The notes beneath the pieces are model-generated. The model made no database searches. It was not told the DNA's origin and worked only from the letters and a program-made list of their open reading frames with translations. From Arboricoccus pini (lineage in GTDB: Bacteria > Pseudomonadota > Alphaproteobacteria > Geminicoccales > Geminicoccaceae), in the NCBI RefSeq assembly GCF_900187945.1, contig NZ_FYEH01000003.1, positions 186,001-250,000 on the forward strand: a stretch of 64,000 nt of DNA, written 5' to 3'. The stretch's first letter is position 1; each line of letters begins with the position of its first letter. The position numbers and the translations under genes are program-made. Below are positions 55,630 to 64,000 of this stretch, one piece after another.

Positions 55630-56166
55630 CTACTTCTTCTTGCCTTCCTTACGGAGGATCTTCTCCCCCGCATATTTGATGCCTTTGCCCTTATAGGGTT
55701 CGGGACGGCGGAACCGCCGAATCTCGGCCGCGAGCTGTCCGACCTTCTGACGATCAGCGCCGCTGATCGCAATCGCCGTCGGTGTCTCACAGACAACCTT
55801 CAGATCGTCGGGGATGGCAATCTTGATGTCGTGACTGTACCCAAGCTGCAGATTGAGCAGCTTACCGTCCATAGCGGCACGAAATCCGACGCCAGTGATC
55901 TCGAGCTTTTCCGTAAAGCCATCCGAGACACCTTTGACAAGGTTCGCGACCAGTGTGCGGGACATGCCCCACATCGCGCGATCCCGCTTCTCGTCCTTGC
56001 TACGCGGCTCAACAGCTATCTTGCCGTCGGCATGCGTAATCAGGATCTCAGGCGGCAAGGCTACTTTGAGCGCACCCTGCTTGCCCTTGGCTGTCACAAC
56101 CTGGCCCTGGACGGCGATATCGACGCCGGATGGCACCGCTACCGCATGTTTTCCGATACGCGACAT
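55630..56166 (-). CDS. rplF: 50S ribosomal protein L6
   Basis: Two-domain large-subunit protein of 178 residues, [15 protein letters not shown] at the N-terminus and [14 protein letters not shown] near the C-terminus. Two bases separate its stop from the rplR start. Confidence 0.97.
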   Translation of the reverse strand: MSRIGKHAVAVPSGVDIAVQGQVVTAKGKQGALKVALPPEILITHADGKIAVEPRSKDEKRDRAMWGMSRTLVANLVKGVSDGFTEKLEITGVGFRAAMDGKLLNLQLGYSHDIKIAIPDDLKVVCETPTAIAISGADRQKVGQLAAEIRRFRRPEPYKGKGIKYAGEKILRKEGKKK

Positions 56167-56168
56167 GA

Positions 56169-56567
56169 TCAGAACACCGTGCAGAGGATTTCGCCACCGA
56201 CCCTCGCTTCGCGTGCTTCGTTATCCGAAAGCACGCCTCGCGGCGTCGACAGAATGGCGATACCGAGCCCGTTATAGACCGTGGGGAGCTCGCGCACACC
56301 GGCATATATGCGCCGGCCAGGCTTCGACACCCGCTTGAGTTCCTTAATAACAGGCTCGCCGTTCTGGTACTTGAGCTCGATCGAGATCTCGCTCTTCCCA
56401 GGATCAAGCTCGCTCACATTGTAGCCTCGGATGTAGCCCTCGCGCTGAAGCACTTCGAGGACATTCTTCCGAAGGTTAGACGCCGGAGACCGCACCGAGC
56501 CGAGCTGTGCCCGCTGGCCGTTGCGGATCCGGGTGAGCATGTCGCCGAGCGGGTCGCTCAGTGCCAT
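56169..56567 (-). CDS. rpsH: 30S ribosomal protein S8
   Basis: 16S-binding platform protein, 132 residues: [29 protein letters not shown] and the C-terminal signature [18 protein letters not shown]. In many bacteria S8 binds the spc mRNA as a repressor. Confidence 0.97.
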   Translation of the reverse strand: MALSDPLGDMLTRIRNGQRAQLGSVRSPASNLRKNVLEVLQREGYIRGYNVSELDPGKSEISIELKYQNGEPVIKELKRVSKPGRRIYAGVRELPTVYNGLGIAILSTPRGVLSDNEAREARVGGEILCTVF

Positions 56568-56583
56568 CTTTCTCTCCCAATCC

Positions 56584-56889
56584 TTACCAGCTCGACTTCA
56601 CGCAACCGGGAATCTGACCATTGCTAGCCAGTTCACGGAGCGCAATGCGCGAGAGACCGAACTTACGATAATAAGCACGCGGACGACCAGTCAGCGCACA
56701 ACGATTACGAATGCGCACCTTGGACCCATTTCGAGGCAAGGTCGCGAGCTTGAGTGTCGCCTCGAAGCGCTCCTCAGGATCGACTTCCTTGCTCATAATG
56801 AGCTTCTTGAGCTCGCTCCGCCTCGCCTTGAAGCGCTGCACCAGATCGCGACGGTGCTCATTCTTCTCAACTGAGCTTTTCTTGGCCAT
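56584..56889 (-). CDS. rpsN: 30S ribosomal protein S14, zinc-free form
   Basis: 101-residue S14 with [21 protein letters not shown] and no CXXC zinc pairs, the long C-minus type. Confidence 0.97.
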   Translation of the reverse strand: MAKKSSVEKNEHRRDLVQRFKARRSELKKLIMSKEVDPEERFEATLKLATLPRNGSKVRIRNRCALTGRPRAYYRKFGLSRIALRELASNGQIPGCVKSSW

Positions 56890-56894
56890 AGCGC

Positions 56895-57434
56895 TTACTT
56901 CCTGAAGGGCAAAGCGAAGCCTTCGAGAAGCGCCTTGGCTTCCTCGTTGCTCCGGGCGGTCGTGCAGATAACGATGTCCATGCCGCGGGTCTCGTCGATC
57001 TCATCGAAATTGATTTCCGGAAAGATCAACTGCTCCTTGATGCCCATGGCATAATTACCACGACCATCGAAGCTCTTGTCCGACACACCCCGAAAATCAC
57101 GAACTCGGGGCAAAGCAATGTTCACCAGCCGATCGAGAAATTCGTACATACGCTCCCGACGCAGCGTGACCTTGCAGCCGATCGGCTGCCCTTCGCGCAA
57201 CTTGAAATTCGCGACCGACCGCTTGGCTCGGCAAACAACCGGCTTCTGCCCCGCGATCTTCGTCATATCGCCGACTGCGTTCGTGAGCTTCTTGCTGTCG
57301 TTGACGGCCTCGCCGACGCCCATGTTCAAGACGATCTTGTCGATCTTGGGCACCTGCATCGGGTTCTTGTACCCGAACTTCTCGACGAGTTGTTTGGTGA
57401 CAACCTCGTCGTAATGCTTTTTTAACCTTGCCAT
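56895..57434 (-). CDS. rplE: 50S ribosomal protein L5
   Basis: 5S rRNA-binding protein of 179 residues: [34 protein letters not shown] and [20 protein letters not shown]. Two in-frame ATGs lie six bases apart; 57434 ([12 protein letters not shown]) has the better spacing from AGAGG and matches the family length. Confidence 0.97.
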   Translation of the reverse strand: MARLKKHYDEVVTKQLVEKFGYKNPMQVPKIDKIVLNMGVGEAVNDSKKLTNAVGDMTKIAGQKPVVCRAKRSVANFKLREGQPIGCKVTLRRERMYEFLDRLVNIALPRVRDFRGVSDKSFDGRGNYAMGIKEQLIFPEINFDEIDETRGMDIVICTTARSNEEAKALLEGFALPFRK

Positions 57435-57446
57435 CGTCATCTACCT

Positions 57447-57764
57447 CTAGCGGTCCAGCACTTCGCCGGAGCGCTTGGCGACCCGTACCTTGCGACCGTC
57501 TTCTTGGACCTTGAAGCCGACGCGGGTCGGCTTGCCGTCCTTCGGATCGATATGAGCGACGTTTGAGACGTGGATCGGCGCTTCTCGCGTAATGATCCCG
57601 CCTTCGCCCTGCATCGAGGGCTTCGTATGCCGCTTAATCAGATTGACGCCCTGCACCACGACGCGATCCTCCGAAGGGATCACGCGAAGGACCTCGCCCT
57701 CGGTACGTTCGTACTTGCCACTGATGACGACGACCTTGTCGCCTTTACGAATGCGCGCCGCCAT
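57447..57764 (-). CDS. rplX: 50S ribosomal protein L24
   Basis: Assembly-initiating large-subunit protein, 105 residues, KOW motif near the N-terminus ([21 protein letters not shown]). Start overlaps the rplN stop by one base. Confidence 0.97.
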   Translation of the reverse strand: MAARIRKGDKVVVISGKYERTEGEVLRVIPSEDRVVVQGVNLIKRHTKPSMQGEGGIITREAPIHVSNVAHIDPKDGKPTRVGFKVQEDGRKVRVAKRSGEVLDR

Positions 57765-58132
57765 CAGAGAACCTCCGGAGCCAAGCTGATGATCTTCATG
57801 AAGCGGCGCGCGCGCAGTTCGCGCGTAACCGGTCCGAAGATACGCGTGCCGATCGGCTCGCCTGCCTTGTTGATCAATACGGCGGCGTTCTTGTCAAACC
57901 TGATGGAAGTGCCGTCCGCACGGAAAATCTCCTTGGCGGTACGGACGATGACGGCTTGTGCCACGTCGCCTTTTTTTACCTTCCCTCGCGGAATGGCTTC
58001 CTTAATGGCGACGACGATCACATCGCCGACCGATCCCCATTTGCGGTGCGAGCCGCCCAGGACGCGGATACAGGAAACGCGACGCGCGCCTGAATTATCT
58101 GCGACCTCGAGGTCAGTTTCGGGCATGATCAT
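57764..58132 (-). CDS. rplN: 50S ribosomal protein L14
   Basis: 122-residue interface protein with [16 protein letters not shown] and [24 protein letters not shown] as its ending. Starts [11 protein letters not shown]. Confidence 0.97.
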   Translation of the reverse strand: MIMPETDLEVADNSGARRVSCIRVLGGSHRKWGSVGDVIVVAIKEAIPRGKVKKGDVAQAVIVRTAKEIFRADGTSIRFDKNAAVLINKAGEPIGTRIFGPVTRELRARRFMKIISLAPEVL

Positions 58133-58144
58133 GGGTGATGCTCC

Positions 58145-58414
58145 TTAACCCTGGACCGGCGCCTGGGCGGCGTCGACGGGGCTGTTGTCGGTCACCACCT
58201 GCCAGCGCTTGCGCGCCGAGAGTGGGCGACATTCTTCAATGCGGACGAAGTCGCCGATCTTGAACTGGTTGTTCTCGTCGTGCGCCATGTAACGCTTCGA
58301 ATGGCGAATAAACTTCTTATAGATCGGGTGCTGGACCCGACGCTCGACACGGACGATGACGGTTTTCTCCGCCTTGTCGCTGACGACCGTGCCCTGCAAG
58401 ACGCGCTTCGGCAT
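58145..58414 (-). CDS. rpsQ: 30S ribosomal protein S17
   Basis: 89-residue OB-fold 16S-binding protein: [38 protein letters not shown] short proline/alanine tail follows the core. Confidence 0.97.
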   Translation of the reverse strand: MPKRVLQGTVVSDKAEKTVIVRVERRVQHPIYKKFIRHSKRYMAHDENNQFKIGDFVRIEECRPLSARKRWQVVTDNSPVDAAQAPVQG

Positions 58415-58421
58415 CGCTCAA

Positions 58422-58634
58422 TTAACTCCTGGCACCGGCAGCGTCGGCCCGGGTCTGCTCACCCAGGACCGTCATGATCCGTGCAATATCACGACGTACC
58501 TCGCGAACACGCTTGGTGTTCTCGAGCTGACCCGTGGCCTTCTGAAAGCGTAGATTGAACGCTTCCTTCTTCAGCTGAACGAGTTGATCGTTGAGCTGTG
58601 CACCCGTCTGCCCGCGGAAATCGTTGGCACTCAT
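58422..58634 (-). CDS. rpmC: 50S ribosomal protein L29
   Basis: 70-residue helical protein near the tunnel exit, with [20 protein letters not shown]. Overlaps the rplP stop by four bases (ATGA). Confidence 0.96.
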   Translation of the reverse strand: MSANDFRGQTGAQLNDQLVQLKKEAFNLRFQKATGQLENTKRVREVRRDIARIMTVLGEQTRADAAGARS

Positions 58635-59056
58635 GCTGCGACATCCTCCTGCAGGCGGGCGATAAATTTGGTCCTGATCGGCAATTTGGCGGCACCGAGC
58701 TTGATCGCCTCAGCTGCCAAGTCATGCGGCACGCCGTCGATCTCGAAAAGTACGCGCCCTGGTTTGACACTGGCCACCCAGAGTTCGACAGAGCCCTTGC
58801 CCTTGCCCATGCGGACCTCGGCGGGCTTTTTCGACACCGGCTTGTCGGGGAATACCCGAATCCAAACGCGACCTGCGCGCTTGAGATGGCGGGTGATCGC
58901 TCGCCGACAGGCCTCGATCTGGCGCGCGGTAATACGTTCCGGCTCGAGGGCTTTCATGCCATAGGCTCCGAAGTTCAGATCGGAGCCTCCCTTCGCAAGC
59001 CCATGGATACGACCTTTGAAGGCCTTCCTGAACTTGGTTCGCTTTGGCTGCATCAT
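58631..59056 (-). CDS. rplP: 50S ribosomal protein L16
   Basis: 141-residue protein near the A-site t[48 protein letters not shown]. Methyl/hydroxyl-modified arginine region is conserved. Confidence 0.97.
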   Translation of the reverse strand: MMQPKRTKFRKAFKGRIHGLAKGGSDLNFGAYGMKALEPERITARQIEACRRAITRHLKRAGRVWIRVFPDKPVSKKPAEVRMGKGKGSVELWVASVKPGRVLFEIDGVPHDLAAEAIKLGAAKLPIRTKFIARLQEDVAA

Positions 59057-59074
59057 GTCAGTCTACTCCGGCCA

Positions 59075-59755
59075 TCAGGCCGCGCGTGCCGGCGTCTCGC
59101 CAGCGCGCTTGTCAAAAGCCATCGGGTCGTGATCCAGGATCTCGCCCTTAAACACCCAGACCTTGATTCCGCATGTGCCGTAGGGCGTATGCGCCGTCTC
59201 CGTCCCATAATCGATATTCGCCCGCAAAGTATGCAAGGGAACACGACCCTCTCGATACCACTCGCTGCGGGCGATTTCCGCGCCACCGAGTCGACCGGCG
59301 CAGGCGACCCGGATGCCCTGAGCGCCCAGACGCATGGCTGACTGCACCGCGCGCTTCATCGCACGCCGAAACGTGACGCGTTTTTGCAGCTGCTGAGCAA
59401 TATTCTCAGCTACCAACTTCGCATCGATCTCGGGCTTACGAACCTCGACGATGTTCAGGTGAATTTCACCCGAGCAAAGCTTGGAAACATCGCGGCGGAG
59501 ATTATCGATCTCCTGCCCCTTCTTGCCGATGACGACACCGGGACGCGCGGTATGGATCGAGACGCGCGCTTTCTTTGCCTGGCGCTCGATCACGATCCGA
59601 CTGATGCCGGCCTGACCGAGACGCTTTTGCAGATAGCGCCGAATGGCCATGTCTTCAGCCAACAACTTGGCGTAATTGCGATCATCGTACCACCGGGAGT
59701 CCCAGGTACGATTGATCCCGACCCGAAGGCCGATCGGATTGACCTTTTGACCCAT
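59075..59755 (-). CDS. rpsC: 30S ribosomal protein S3
   Basis: 226-residue mRNA-entry protein: [24 protein letters not shown] domain with [14 protein letters not shown] and the C-terminal [26 protein letters not shown]. Start overlaps the rplV stop by one base. Confidence 0.97.
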   Translation of the reverse strand: MGQKVNPIGLRVGINRTWDSRWYDDRNYAKLLAEDMAIRRYLQKRLGQAGISRIVIERQAKKARVSIHTARPGVVIGKKGQEIDNLRRDVSKLCSGEIHLNIVEVRKPEIDAKLVAENIAQQLQKRVTFRRAMKRAVQSAMRLGAQGIRVACAGRLGGAEIARSEWYREGRVPLHTLRANIDYGTETAHTPYGTCGIKVWVFKGEILDHDPMAFDKRAGETPARAA

Positions 59756-60141
59756 CAGGCGGCTTCCCTCTCGTCACGCTCGCGGACGACGATGCGCAGC
59801 CGCGAAAAGAACTTTTCGATGGTCCCGGACCGGCCGCGGGCTCGCGCATGGAAGCGGCGCATCAGCACCTGCTTTCCAACACTGGCCTCAACCACCACGA
59901 GGCGGTCGACGTCGAGATTGTGATTGTTCTCGGCGTTCGCGATCGCCGATTCCAACACTTTCTTTACGTCCTGCGAAATGCGCTTGCGCGAAAATTGCAG
60001 CGCGGTAACGGCCTTCCCCGCTTCCATCCCGCTGATCATGTCCGCAACCAGGCCAAGCTTGCGCGGGCTGACCCGCATCAGCGTGCCCACGGCTAGGGCC
60101 TCGTTGTCGGCCTGGCGACGCTCACTCTTTGGCTTGCTCAT
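59755..60141 (-). CDS. rplV: 50S ribosomal protein L22
   Basis: 128-residue exit-tunnel protein: [39 protein letters not shown] and a basic beta hairpin ([14 protein letters not shown]), the site of macrolide-resistance changes in other bacteria. Confidence 0.97.
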   Translation of the reverse strand: MSKPKSERRQADNEALAVGTLMRVSPRKLGLVADMISGMEAGKAVTALQFSRKRISQDVKKVLESAIANAENNHNLDVDRLVVVEASVGKQVLMRRFHARARGRSGTIEKFFSRLRIVVRERDEREAA

Positions 60142-60144
60142 CGC

Positions 60145-60423
60145 CTACTTCCTCTTGGCCTTCTTGTCGGCCCCATGACCAAAATAGGTGCGGGTGGGCG
60201 AGAACTCGCCGAGCTTGTGCCCGACCATGTTCTCCGTAACGTAGACCGGCACAAACTTCTTGCCGTTATAAACGGCAAACGTAAGACCCACGAAATCGGG
60301 CATGACCGTCGAGCGCCGCGACCATGTTTTGATGATGTCATTGCGCCCGGAACCACGGACCTTTTCGACCTTGTCGAAAAGATAACCGTCAACGAATGGG
60401 CCCTTCCAGACTGAACGCGGCAT
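60145..60423 (-). CDS. rpsS: 30S ribosomal protein S19
   Basis: 92-residue head protein: [46 protein letters not shown] (core), [11 protein letters not shown]. Confidence 0.97.
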   Translation of the reverse strand: MPRSVWKGPFVDGYLFDKVEKVRGSGRNDIIKTWSRRSTVMPDFVGLTFAVYNGKKFVPVYVTENMVGHKLGEFSPTRTYFGHGADKKAKRK

Positions 60424-60425
60424 GG

Positions 60426-61271
60426 TCAGCTACCCCGCTTCTTGGCTTGATGGCGGCTGCGCACGATCATCGTGTCCGTCCGTTTGTTGTTCCTCGTCTT
60501 TCGACCCTTGGTCGGCTTGCCCCACGGCGTCACCGGATGACGGCCGCCAGACGTCCTGCCCTCGCCACCGCCATGCGGATGGTCGACGGGATTCATCGTC
60601 ACACCACGATTATGTGGACGGCGACCCTGCCAGCGAGACCGCCCAGCCTTGCCGGAGTTCTCGTTCTGGTGGTCGGCGTTGGAGACTGCACCGATCGAAG
60701 CCATGCAGGTCGCGTGGATCAGGCGGATCTCGCCGGAGCCCAGACGAATCTGGGCGTAATCCCCATCCCGCCCGACAAGCTGGGCGAAGGTGCCGGCAGA
60801 GCGGGCGATCTGCCCGCCCTTGCCTGGCTTGAGCTCGACATTGTGGACCACAGTGCCGACGGGGATCGCCCGCAATGGCGCTGCGTTACCCGGCTTCACG
60901 TCGACCTTCTCATCAGCCACGACCTTGTCGCCGACGGCCAGGCGCTGTGGCGCTAGAATATAGGCAACGTCGTTATCGCCGTAATTGATAAGTGCGATGA
61001 AAGCCGTCCGGTTGGGGTCGTATTCGAGCCGCTCGACCGTACCGACGACACCGAACTTGCCACGACGCTTAAAGTCGATGACCCGATAAGTCCGCTTGTG
61101 ACCGCCGCCACGGAATCGCACCGTGGTGCGCCCCTGATTATTGCGGCCGCCCGACTTGGTCAGACCCTCGGTCAAGGTCTTGACCGGCTTTCCCTTATAG
61201 AGATCGCTCTTGTCGACCAAGACGAGCTCACGCCGGGATGGGCTCGTAGGATTGAAATTCTTCAACGCCAT
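60426..61271 (-). CDS. rplB: 50S ribosomal protein L2
   Basis: 281-residue peptidyl-transferase-adjacent protein. [21 protein letters not shown] and the signature [23 protein letters not shown] are visible. Longest ribosomal protein gene of the S10 part, 4 bases after rplW. Confidence 0.98.
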   Translation of the reverse strand: MALKNFNPTSPSRRELVLVDKSDLYKGKPVKTLTEGLTKSGGRNNQGRTTVRFRGGGHKRTYRVIDFKRRGKFGVVGTVERLEYDPNRTAFIALINYGDNDVAYILAPQRLAVGDKVVADEKVDVKPGNAAPLRAIPVGTVVHNVELKPGKGGQIARSAGTFAQLVGRDGDYAQIRLGSGEIRLIHATCMASIGAVSNADHQNENSGKAGRSRWQGRRPHNRGVTMNPVDHPHGGGEGRTSGGRHPVTPWGKPTKGRKTRNNKRTDTMIVRSRHQAKKRGS

Positions 61272-61275
61272 CGGA

Positions 61276-61569
61276 TCAGACCCCCGTCGTCACGTCGATA
61301 CGCGAGCCTTCGGCCAGCGTGACGATCGCCTTCTTGACGTCGGACCGCACGCCCACACGACCCTTGAAGCGCTTTGTCTTGCCCTTCACGTTGAGCGTAT
61401 TGACGCCAGTGACCTTAACGCCGAACACCGCCTCGACGGCCGCCTTGATCTCAGGCTTGGTCGCGTTCTTGCGCACCTTAAAGACAACCTGATTATGCTC
61501 AGAGAGCATGGTCGCCTTTTCCGTGATGACCGGTGCCAGCACCGTGTCGTAATGACGTGCTTCGCTCAT
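61276..61569 (-). CDS. rplW: 50S ribosomal protein L23
   Basis: 97-residue tunnel-exit protein, docking site for trigger factor and [39 protein letters not shown]. Overlaps the rplD stop by four bases. Confidence 0.97.
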   Translation of the reverse strand: MSEARHYDTVLAPVITEKATMLSEHNQVVFKVRKNATKPEIKAAVEAVFGVKVTGVNTLNVKGKTKRFKGRVGVRSDVKKAIVTLAEGSRIDVTTGV

Positions 61570-62189
61570 GCGAGCCTCTCTTCGAGACGGCGAACCGCCT
61601 CGGCCGTCAGCACCAGCTTATCGCGGCGCAGGATGTCGTAGACGTTGGCACCGGCCACCGGCAGAAGGTCCACCAACGGCAAATTGCGCGACGCCAGCGC
61701 GAAATTGGTCTCTAGCTCATCGCCGCCGTCGACGAAAAGCACATCACCAAATCCCTGCTTGCCCAACTGCTCCGCCAGGAGCTTGGTCTTGGCCGCGTCG
61801 ATCTTCAACGAATCGAGAATTACGAGCTTGCCTTCTTTGGCCTTGCTCGAAAGCGCGCACCGCAAACCTAACGCTCGGACCTTCTTCGGGAGGTCGGTCG
61901 CGTGGTCGCGGAGGACCGGACCAAATACGACGCCACCACCGCGAAACACGTTTACGCGCCGCGAACCGTGACGGGCGCGACCGGTGCCCTTCTGTTTGTA
62001 AAGCTTTGCGCCGGTACGGGCGATCTCCGCCCGGCTCTTCACTTTATGCGTGCCGGCGCGCCGCTTGGCCAACTGCCAGAGAACAACGCGCTGCAGGATG
62101 TCCGCCCGGACCTCGACGCCGAAGACCGCATCGTTCAGTTCGACGGACCCTACTTCGCTGCCGGCTAGGTTCTTAATACTTGCCTGCAT
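61566..62189 (-). CDS. rplD: 50S ribosomal protein L4
   Basis: 207-residue protein, 23S-binding and, in some bacteria, autoregulator of the S10 operon. [27 protein letters not shown] is the tunnel loop. The ATG at 62189 (MQASIKNL) is chosen over an in-frame start inside rplC because GAGG lies 9 bases upstream. Confidence 0.97.
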   Translation of the reverse strand: MQASIKNLAGSEVGSVELNDAVFGVEVRADILQRVVLWQLAKRRAGTHKVKSRAEIARTGAKLYKQKGTGRARHGSRRVNVFRGGGVVFGPVLRDHATDLPKKVRALGLRCALSSKAKEGKLVILDSLKIDAAKTKLLAEQLGKQGFGDVLFVDGGDELETNFALASRNLPLVDLLPVAGANVYDILRRDKLVLTAEAVRRLEERLA

Positions 62190-62193
62190 GGGA

Positions 62194-62913
62194 TCAGACC
62201 TCACCCTCATCGGCCACCACCGCCTCGGCCTCTTGGCCTGCCCGTAAGATCGCTGCCGGATAAGGGGCGCTTTTGGGGAGTGCCTTCTTCACGGCGTCGG
62301 TCACGCGCAGGTAGGTGCCCTTGGCCCCGGGCACGGCGCCCTTGACCAGAATCACGCCACGCTGAGGATCAACGCCGAACACCTCCAGGTTCTGCACGGT
62401 CGCCCGATGGGCGCCCATGTGGCCGGCCATCTTCTTGCCTTTGAAGACGCGACCCGGATCTTGGCGATTGCCGGTCGAACCATGGCTTCGATGCGAGATC
62501 GACACACCATGGCTGGCGCGCAGGCCGCCAAAATTGTGGCGCTTCATGACGCCGGCAAAGCCTTTACCGATCGTGACACCAGCCACGTCGACATATTGAC
62601 CAGCCACAAAATGACCTACGTGGATCTCGGCGCCTACCTCAAGGAGTGCATCGCCAGACACACGAAATTCCTGGACGTTCCGCTTGGGCTCGACCTTCGC
62701 CTTAGCGAAGTGCCCGCGCTCACCCTGACTCACGTTCTTGGCCTTGGCGCGACCGACGCCAAGCTGGACGGCCTCATAGCCGTCATTCTCGACCGTCCGA
62801 ACAGCAACGACCTGGCATTCCTCAACTTTCAGGACGGTAACCGGAATATGGCTTCCATCGTCACCGAACAGCCGCGTCATACCGACTTTTTGAGCGATCA
62901 AACCTGTACGCAT
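62194..62913 (-). CDS. rplC: 50S ribosomal protein L3
   Basis: 239-residue assembly initiator: [36 protein letters not shown] (glutamine-methylated region in E. coli) and [15 protein letters not shown]-terminal 25-residue Ala/Glu-rich extension beyond the E. coli form. Confidence 0.97.
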   Translation of the reverse strand: MRTGLIAQKVGMTRLFGDDGSHIPVTVLKVEECQVVAVRTVENDGYEAVQLGVGRAKAKNVSQGERGHFAKAKVEPKRNVQEFRVSGDALLEVGAEIHVGHFVAGQYVDVAGVTIGKGFAGVMKRHNFGGLRASHGVSISHRSHGSTGNRQDPGRVFKGKKMAGHMGAHRATVQNLEVFGVDPQRGVILVKGAVPGAKGTYLRVTDAVKKALPKSAPYPAAILRAGQEAEAVVADEGEV

Positions 62914-62923
62914 CGTTCCCGCC

Positions 62924-63232
62924 TCAGAGCTTGATCTCGACGTCGACGCCCGCTGCGAGGTCGAGCTTCATAAGCGCGTCGACCGTCTGCGGCGTCGGGT
63001 CGACGATGTCGAGCAGGCGCTTGTGAGTCCGAATCTCGAATTGCTCACGGCTTTTCTTGTCAACATGGGGCGACCGATTAACCGTGAACTTCTCGATCCG
63101 ATTAGGGAGCGGGATCGGGCCGCGCACCCGAGCTCCCGTGCGCTTCGCCGTACCCACGATCTCACGCACGGACTGGTCCAGCACACGATGATCGAACGCC
63201 TTGAGGCGAATGCGAATGTTTTGCGTATCCAT
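62924..63232 (-). CDS. rpsJ: 30S ribosomal protein S10
   Basis: 102-residue head protein and NusB partner in antitermination: [40 protein letters not shown]. The ATG at 63232 ([10 protein letters not shown]) is the family start; an in-frame start six codons upstream is not conserved. First gene of the S10 group proper. Confidence 0.97.
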   Translation of the reverse strand: MDTQNIRIRLKAFDHRVLDQSVREIVGTAKRTGARVRGPIPLPNRIEKFTVNRSPHVDKKSREQFEIRTHKRLLDIVDPTPQTVDALMKLDLAAGVDVEIKL

Positions 63233-63460
63233 GGTCGTTCGACCGCTCATCCCAATAGTTTACCGCCCCGACCGCTCGGGTCAGGGTGTGGCGAGGGTTT
63301 CGGGCTCGCCACCCATAACTTCGGGAGCGGGCCCGAAGGACCGCTCCGCTGCTCATCATCTTGCGATGGGGAGGCGCCTTTTAGCCAAGCTGGGCAAAAA
63401 GGTAAAGCCCCTTTTCACAAGCCGCCCATCGCCGAGGCGATGGCTTCGCCAAAGAGCATG

Positions 63461-63491
63461 CAGTGCCGCAGGAAAAAAAACCGCGGCACTG
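63461..63491 (-). other. Hairpin with A8/T8 loop just after tuf
   Basis: CAGTGCCGC (63461-63469) pairs perfectly with GCGGCACTG (63483-63491); inside are AGG, eight A and CC. On the minus strand it begins 10 bases after the tuf stop but is not followed by a T tract, so it may be a processing or stability element, or a weak terminator, within the 270-base tuf-rpsJ gap. The rest of that gap shows no gene. Confidence 0.45.
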
Positions 63492-63501
63492 TCGATCTAT
63501 C

Positions 63502-64000
63502 TCAAGCGATGACGGATGCGACGACGCCGGCACCGACGGTACGGCCACCCTCGCGGATGGCAAACCGCAGGCCCTGCTCCATCGCAATCGGTGCGATCAG
63601 TTCGACTTCCATCGTGATATTGTCCCCAGGCATCACCATCTCGGTGCCCTCGGGTAGCTTGATCGAGCCCGTCACGTCCGTCGTCCGGAAATAGAACTGC
63701 GGACGATAGTTCGAGAAGAACGGCGTGTGACGACCACCCTCTTCCTTGTTCAGGATATACGTCTCGGCCATGAACTTCGTGTGCGGCGTGATCGAGCCCG
63801 GCTTGCAGAGAACCTGACCGCGCTCAACGTCATCTCGCTTCGTGCCGCGCAGCAGGATGCCGACATTGTCGCCAGCCTCGCCACGGTCCAGAAGCTTGCG
63901 GAACATCTCCACACCCGTGCACGTCGTCTTCTGCGTCGCCCGGATACCGACGATCTCGACTTCGTCGCCCACCTTGATGATGCCACGCTCAACACGACCC
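63502..64000 (-). CDS. tuf: Elongation factor Tu, C-terminal part (5' end outside window)
   Basis: Delivers aminoacyl-tRNA to the ribosome. The frame is open to the window edge and contains domain 2 ([48 protein letters not shown]) and domain 3 ([44 protein letters not shown]). The G domain lies beyond position 64000. About 165 codons are present. Confidence 0.98.
   Translation of the reverse strand, partial: GRVERGIIKVGDEVEIVGIRATQKTTCTGVEMFRKLLDRGEAGDNVGILLRGTKRDDVERGQVLCKPGSITPHTKFMAETYILNKEEGGRHTPFFSNYRPQFYFRTTDVTGSIKLPEGTEMVMPGDNITMEVELIAPIAMEQGLRFAIREGGRTVGAGVVASVIA

Overview
The window is chromosomal DNA from an alphaproteobacterium, most likely Hyphomicrobiales (Rhizobiales) or a close relative. 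The evidence is gene order and protein style: prs-rplY-pth-ychF, an S10-spc-alpha ribosomal block running into rpoA-rplQ-degP-rarA, DUF1127, DUF3775 and DUF2244 proteins, and a CO-dehydrogenase-type accessory set. The order was not assigned by any search. GTG and TTG starts are common and several are backed by good ribosome-binding sites (ftsH, rpoA, coxG, the molybdopterin fusion, the 34012-34653 esterase).

Layout. 1-6937 (+): tilS (5' end outside the window), ftsH, prs, rplY, pth, ychF, i.e. translation fidelity and quality control. 6927-18386: mixed-strand housekeeping genes (M20 peptidase, nth, DUF2244, dapB, a plant-NIC1-like nicotinamidase, acs, tesA, an FtsX-type ABC exporter, a BAX-inhibitor-like protein). 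Two divergent pairs here share a single CATG as both start codons, and three DnaA-box-like sequences sit between acs and tesA. 18992-28251 (-): rpmB, then a nucleoside import and salvage operon: LysR regulator, BMP binding protein, ABC ATPase, two permeases, a cytidine deaminase::purine nucleoside phosphorylase fusion, a DeoC-like protein lacking the expected Schiff-base lysine, and thymidine phosphorylase. 28353-39221: DUF1127, Sua5, purD, argC, a decayed threonine dehydratase gene, a degenerate receiver-like membrane protein, an esterase, gluQ, uppP, an isolated rfbB, tRNA-Ser(GGA) and an RluA-type pseudouridine synthase. 39398-46325 (+): coxG, an SBF-type transporter, split XdhC, a molybdopterin-binding/MobA-like fusion, a SufS-like desulfurase, a SufU-like scaffold and DUF3775. 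46232-64000 (-): tuf (5' end outside the window), S10, spc and alpha ribosomal genes, secY, adk, rpoA, rplQ, then a lipoprotein-type DegP protease and rarA.

How the genes work together. The salvage operon imports nucleosides and breaks them to bases and pentose phosphates; its last aldolase step may be altered or lost. The 41473-45830 genes look like a maturation kit that binds, protects and sulfurates molybdenum cofactor for a hydroxylase whose structural genes are not in the window. A terminator-like hairpin between rpmD and rplO may modulate the distal spc operon. No CRISPR array, insertion sequence or prophage was seen.
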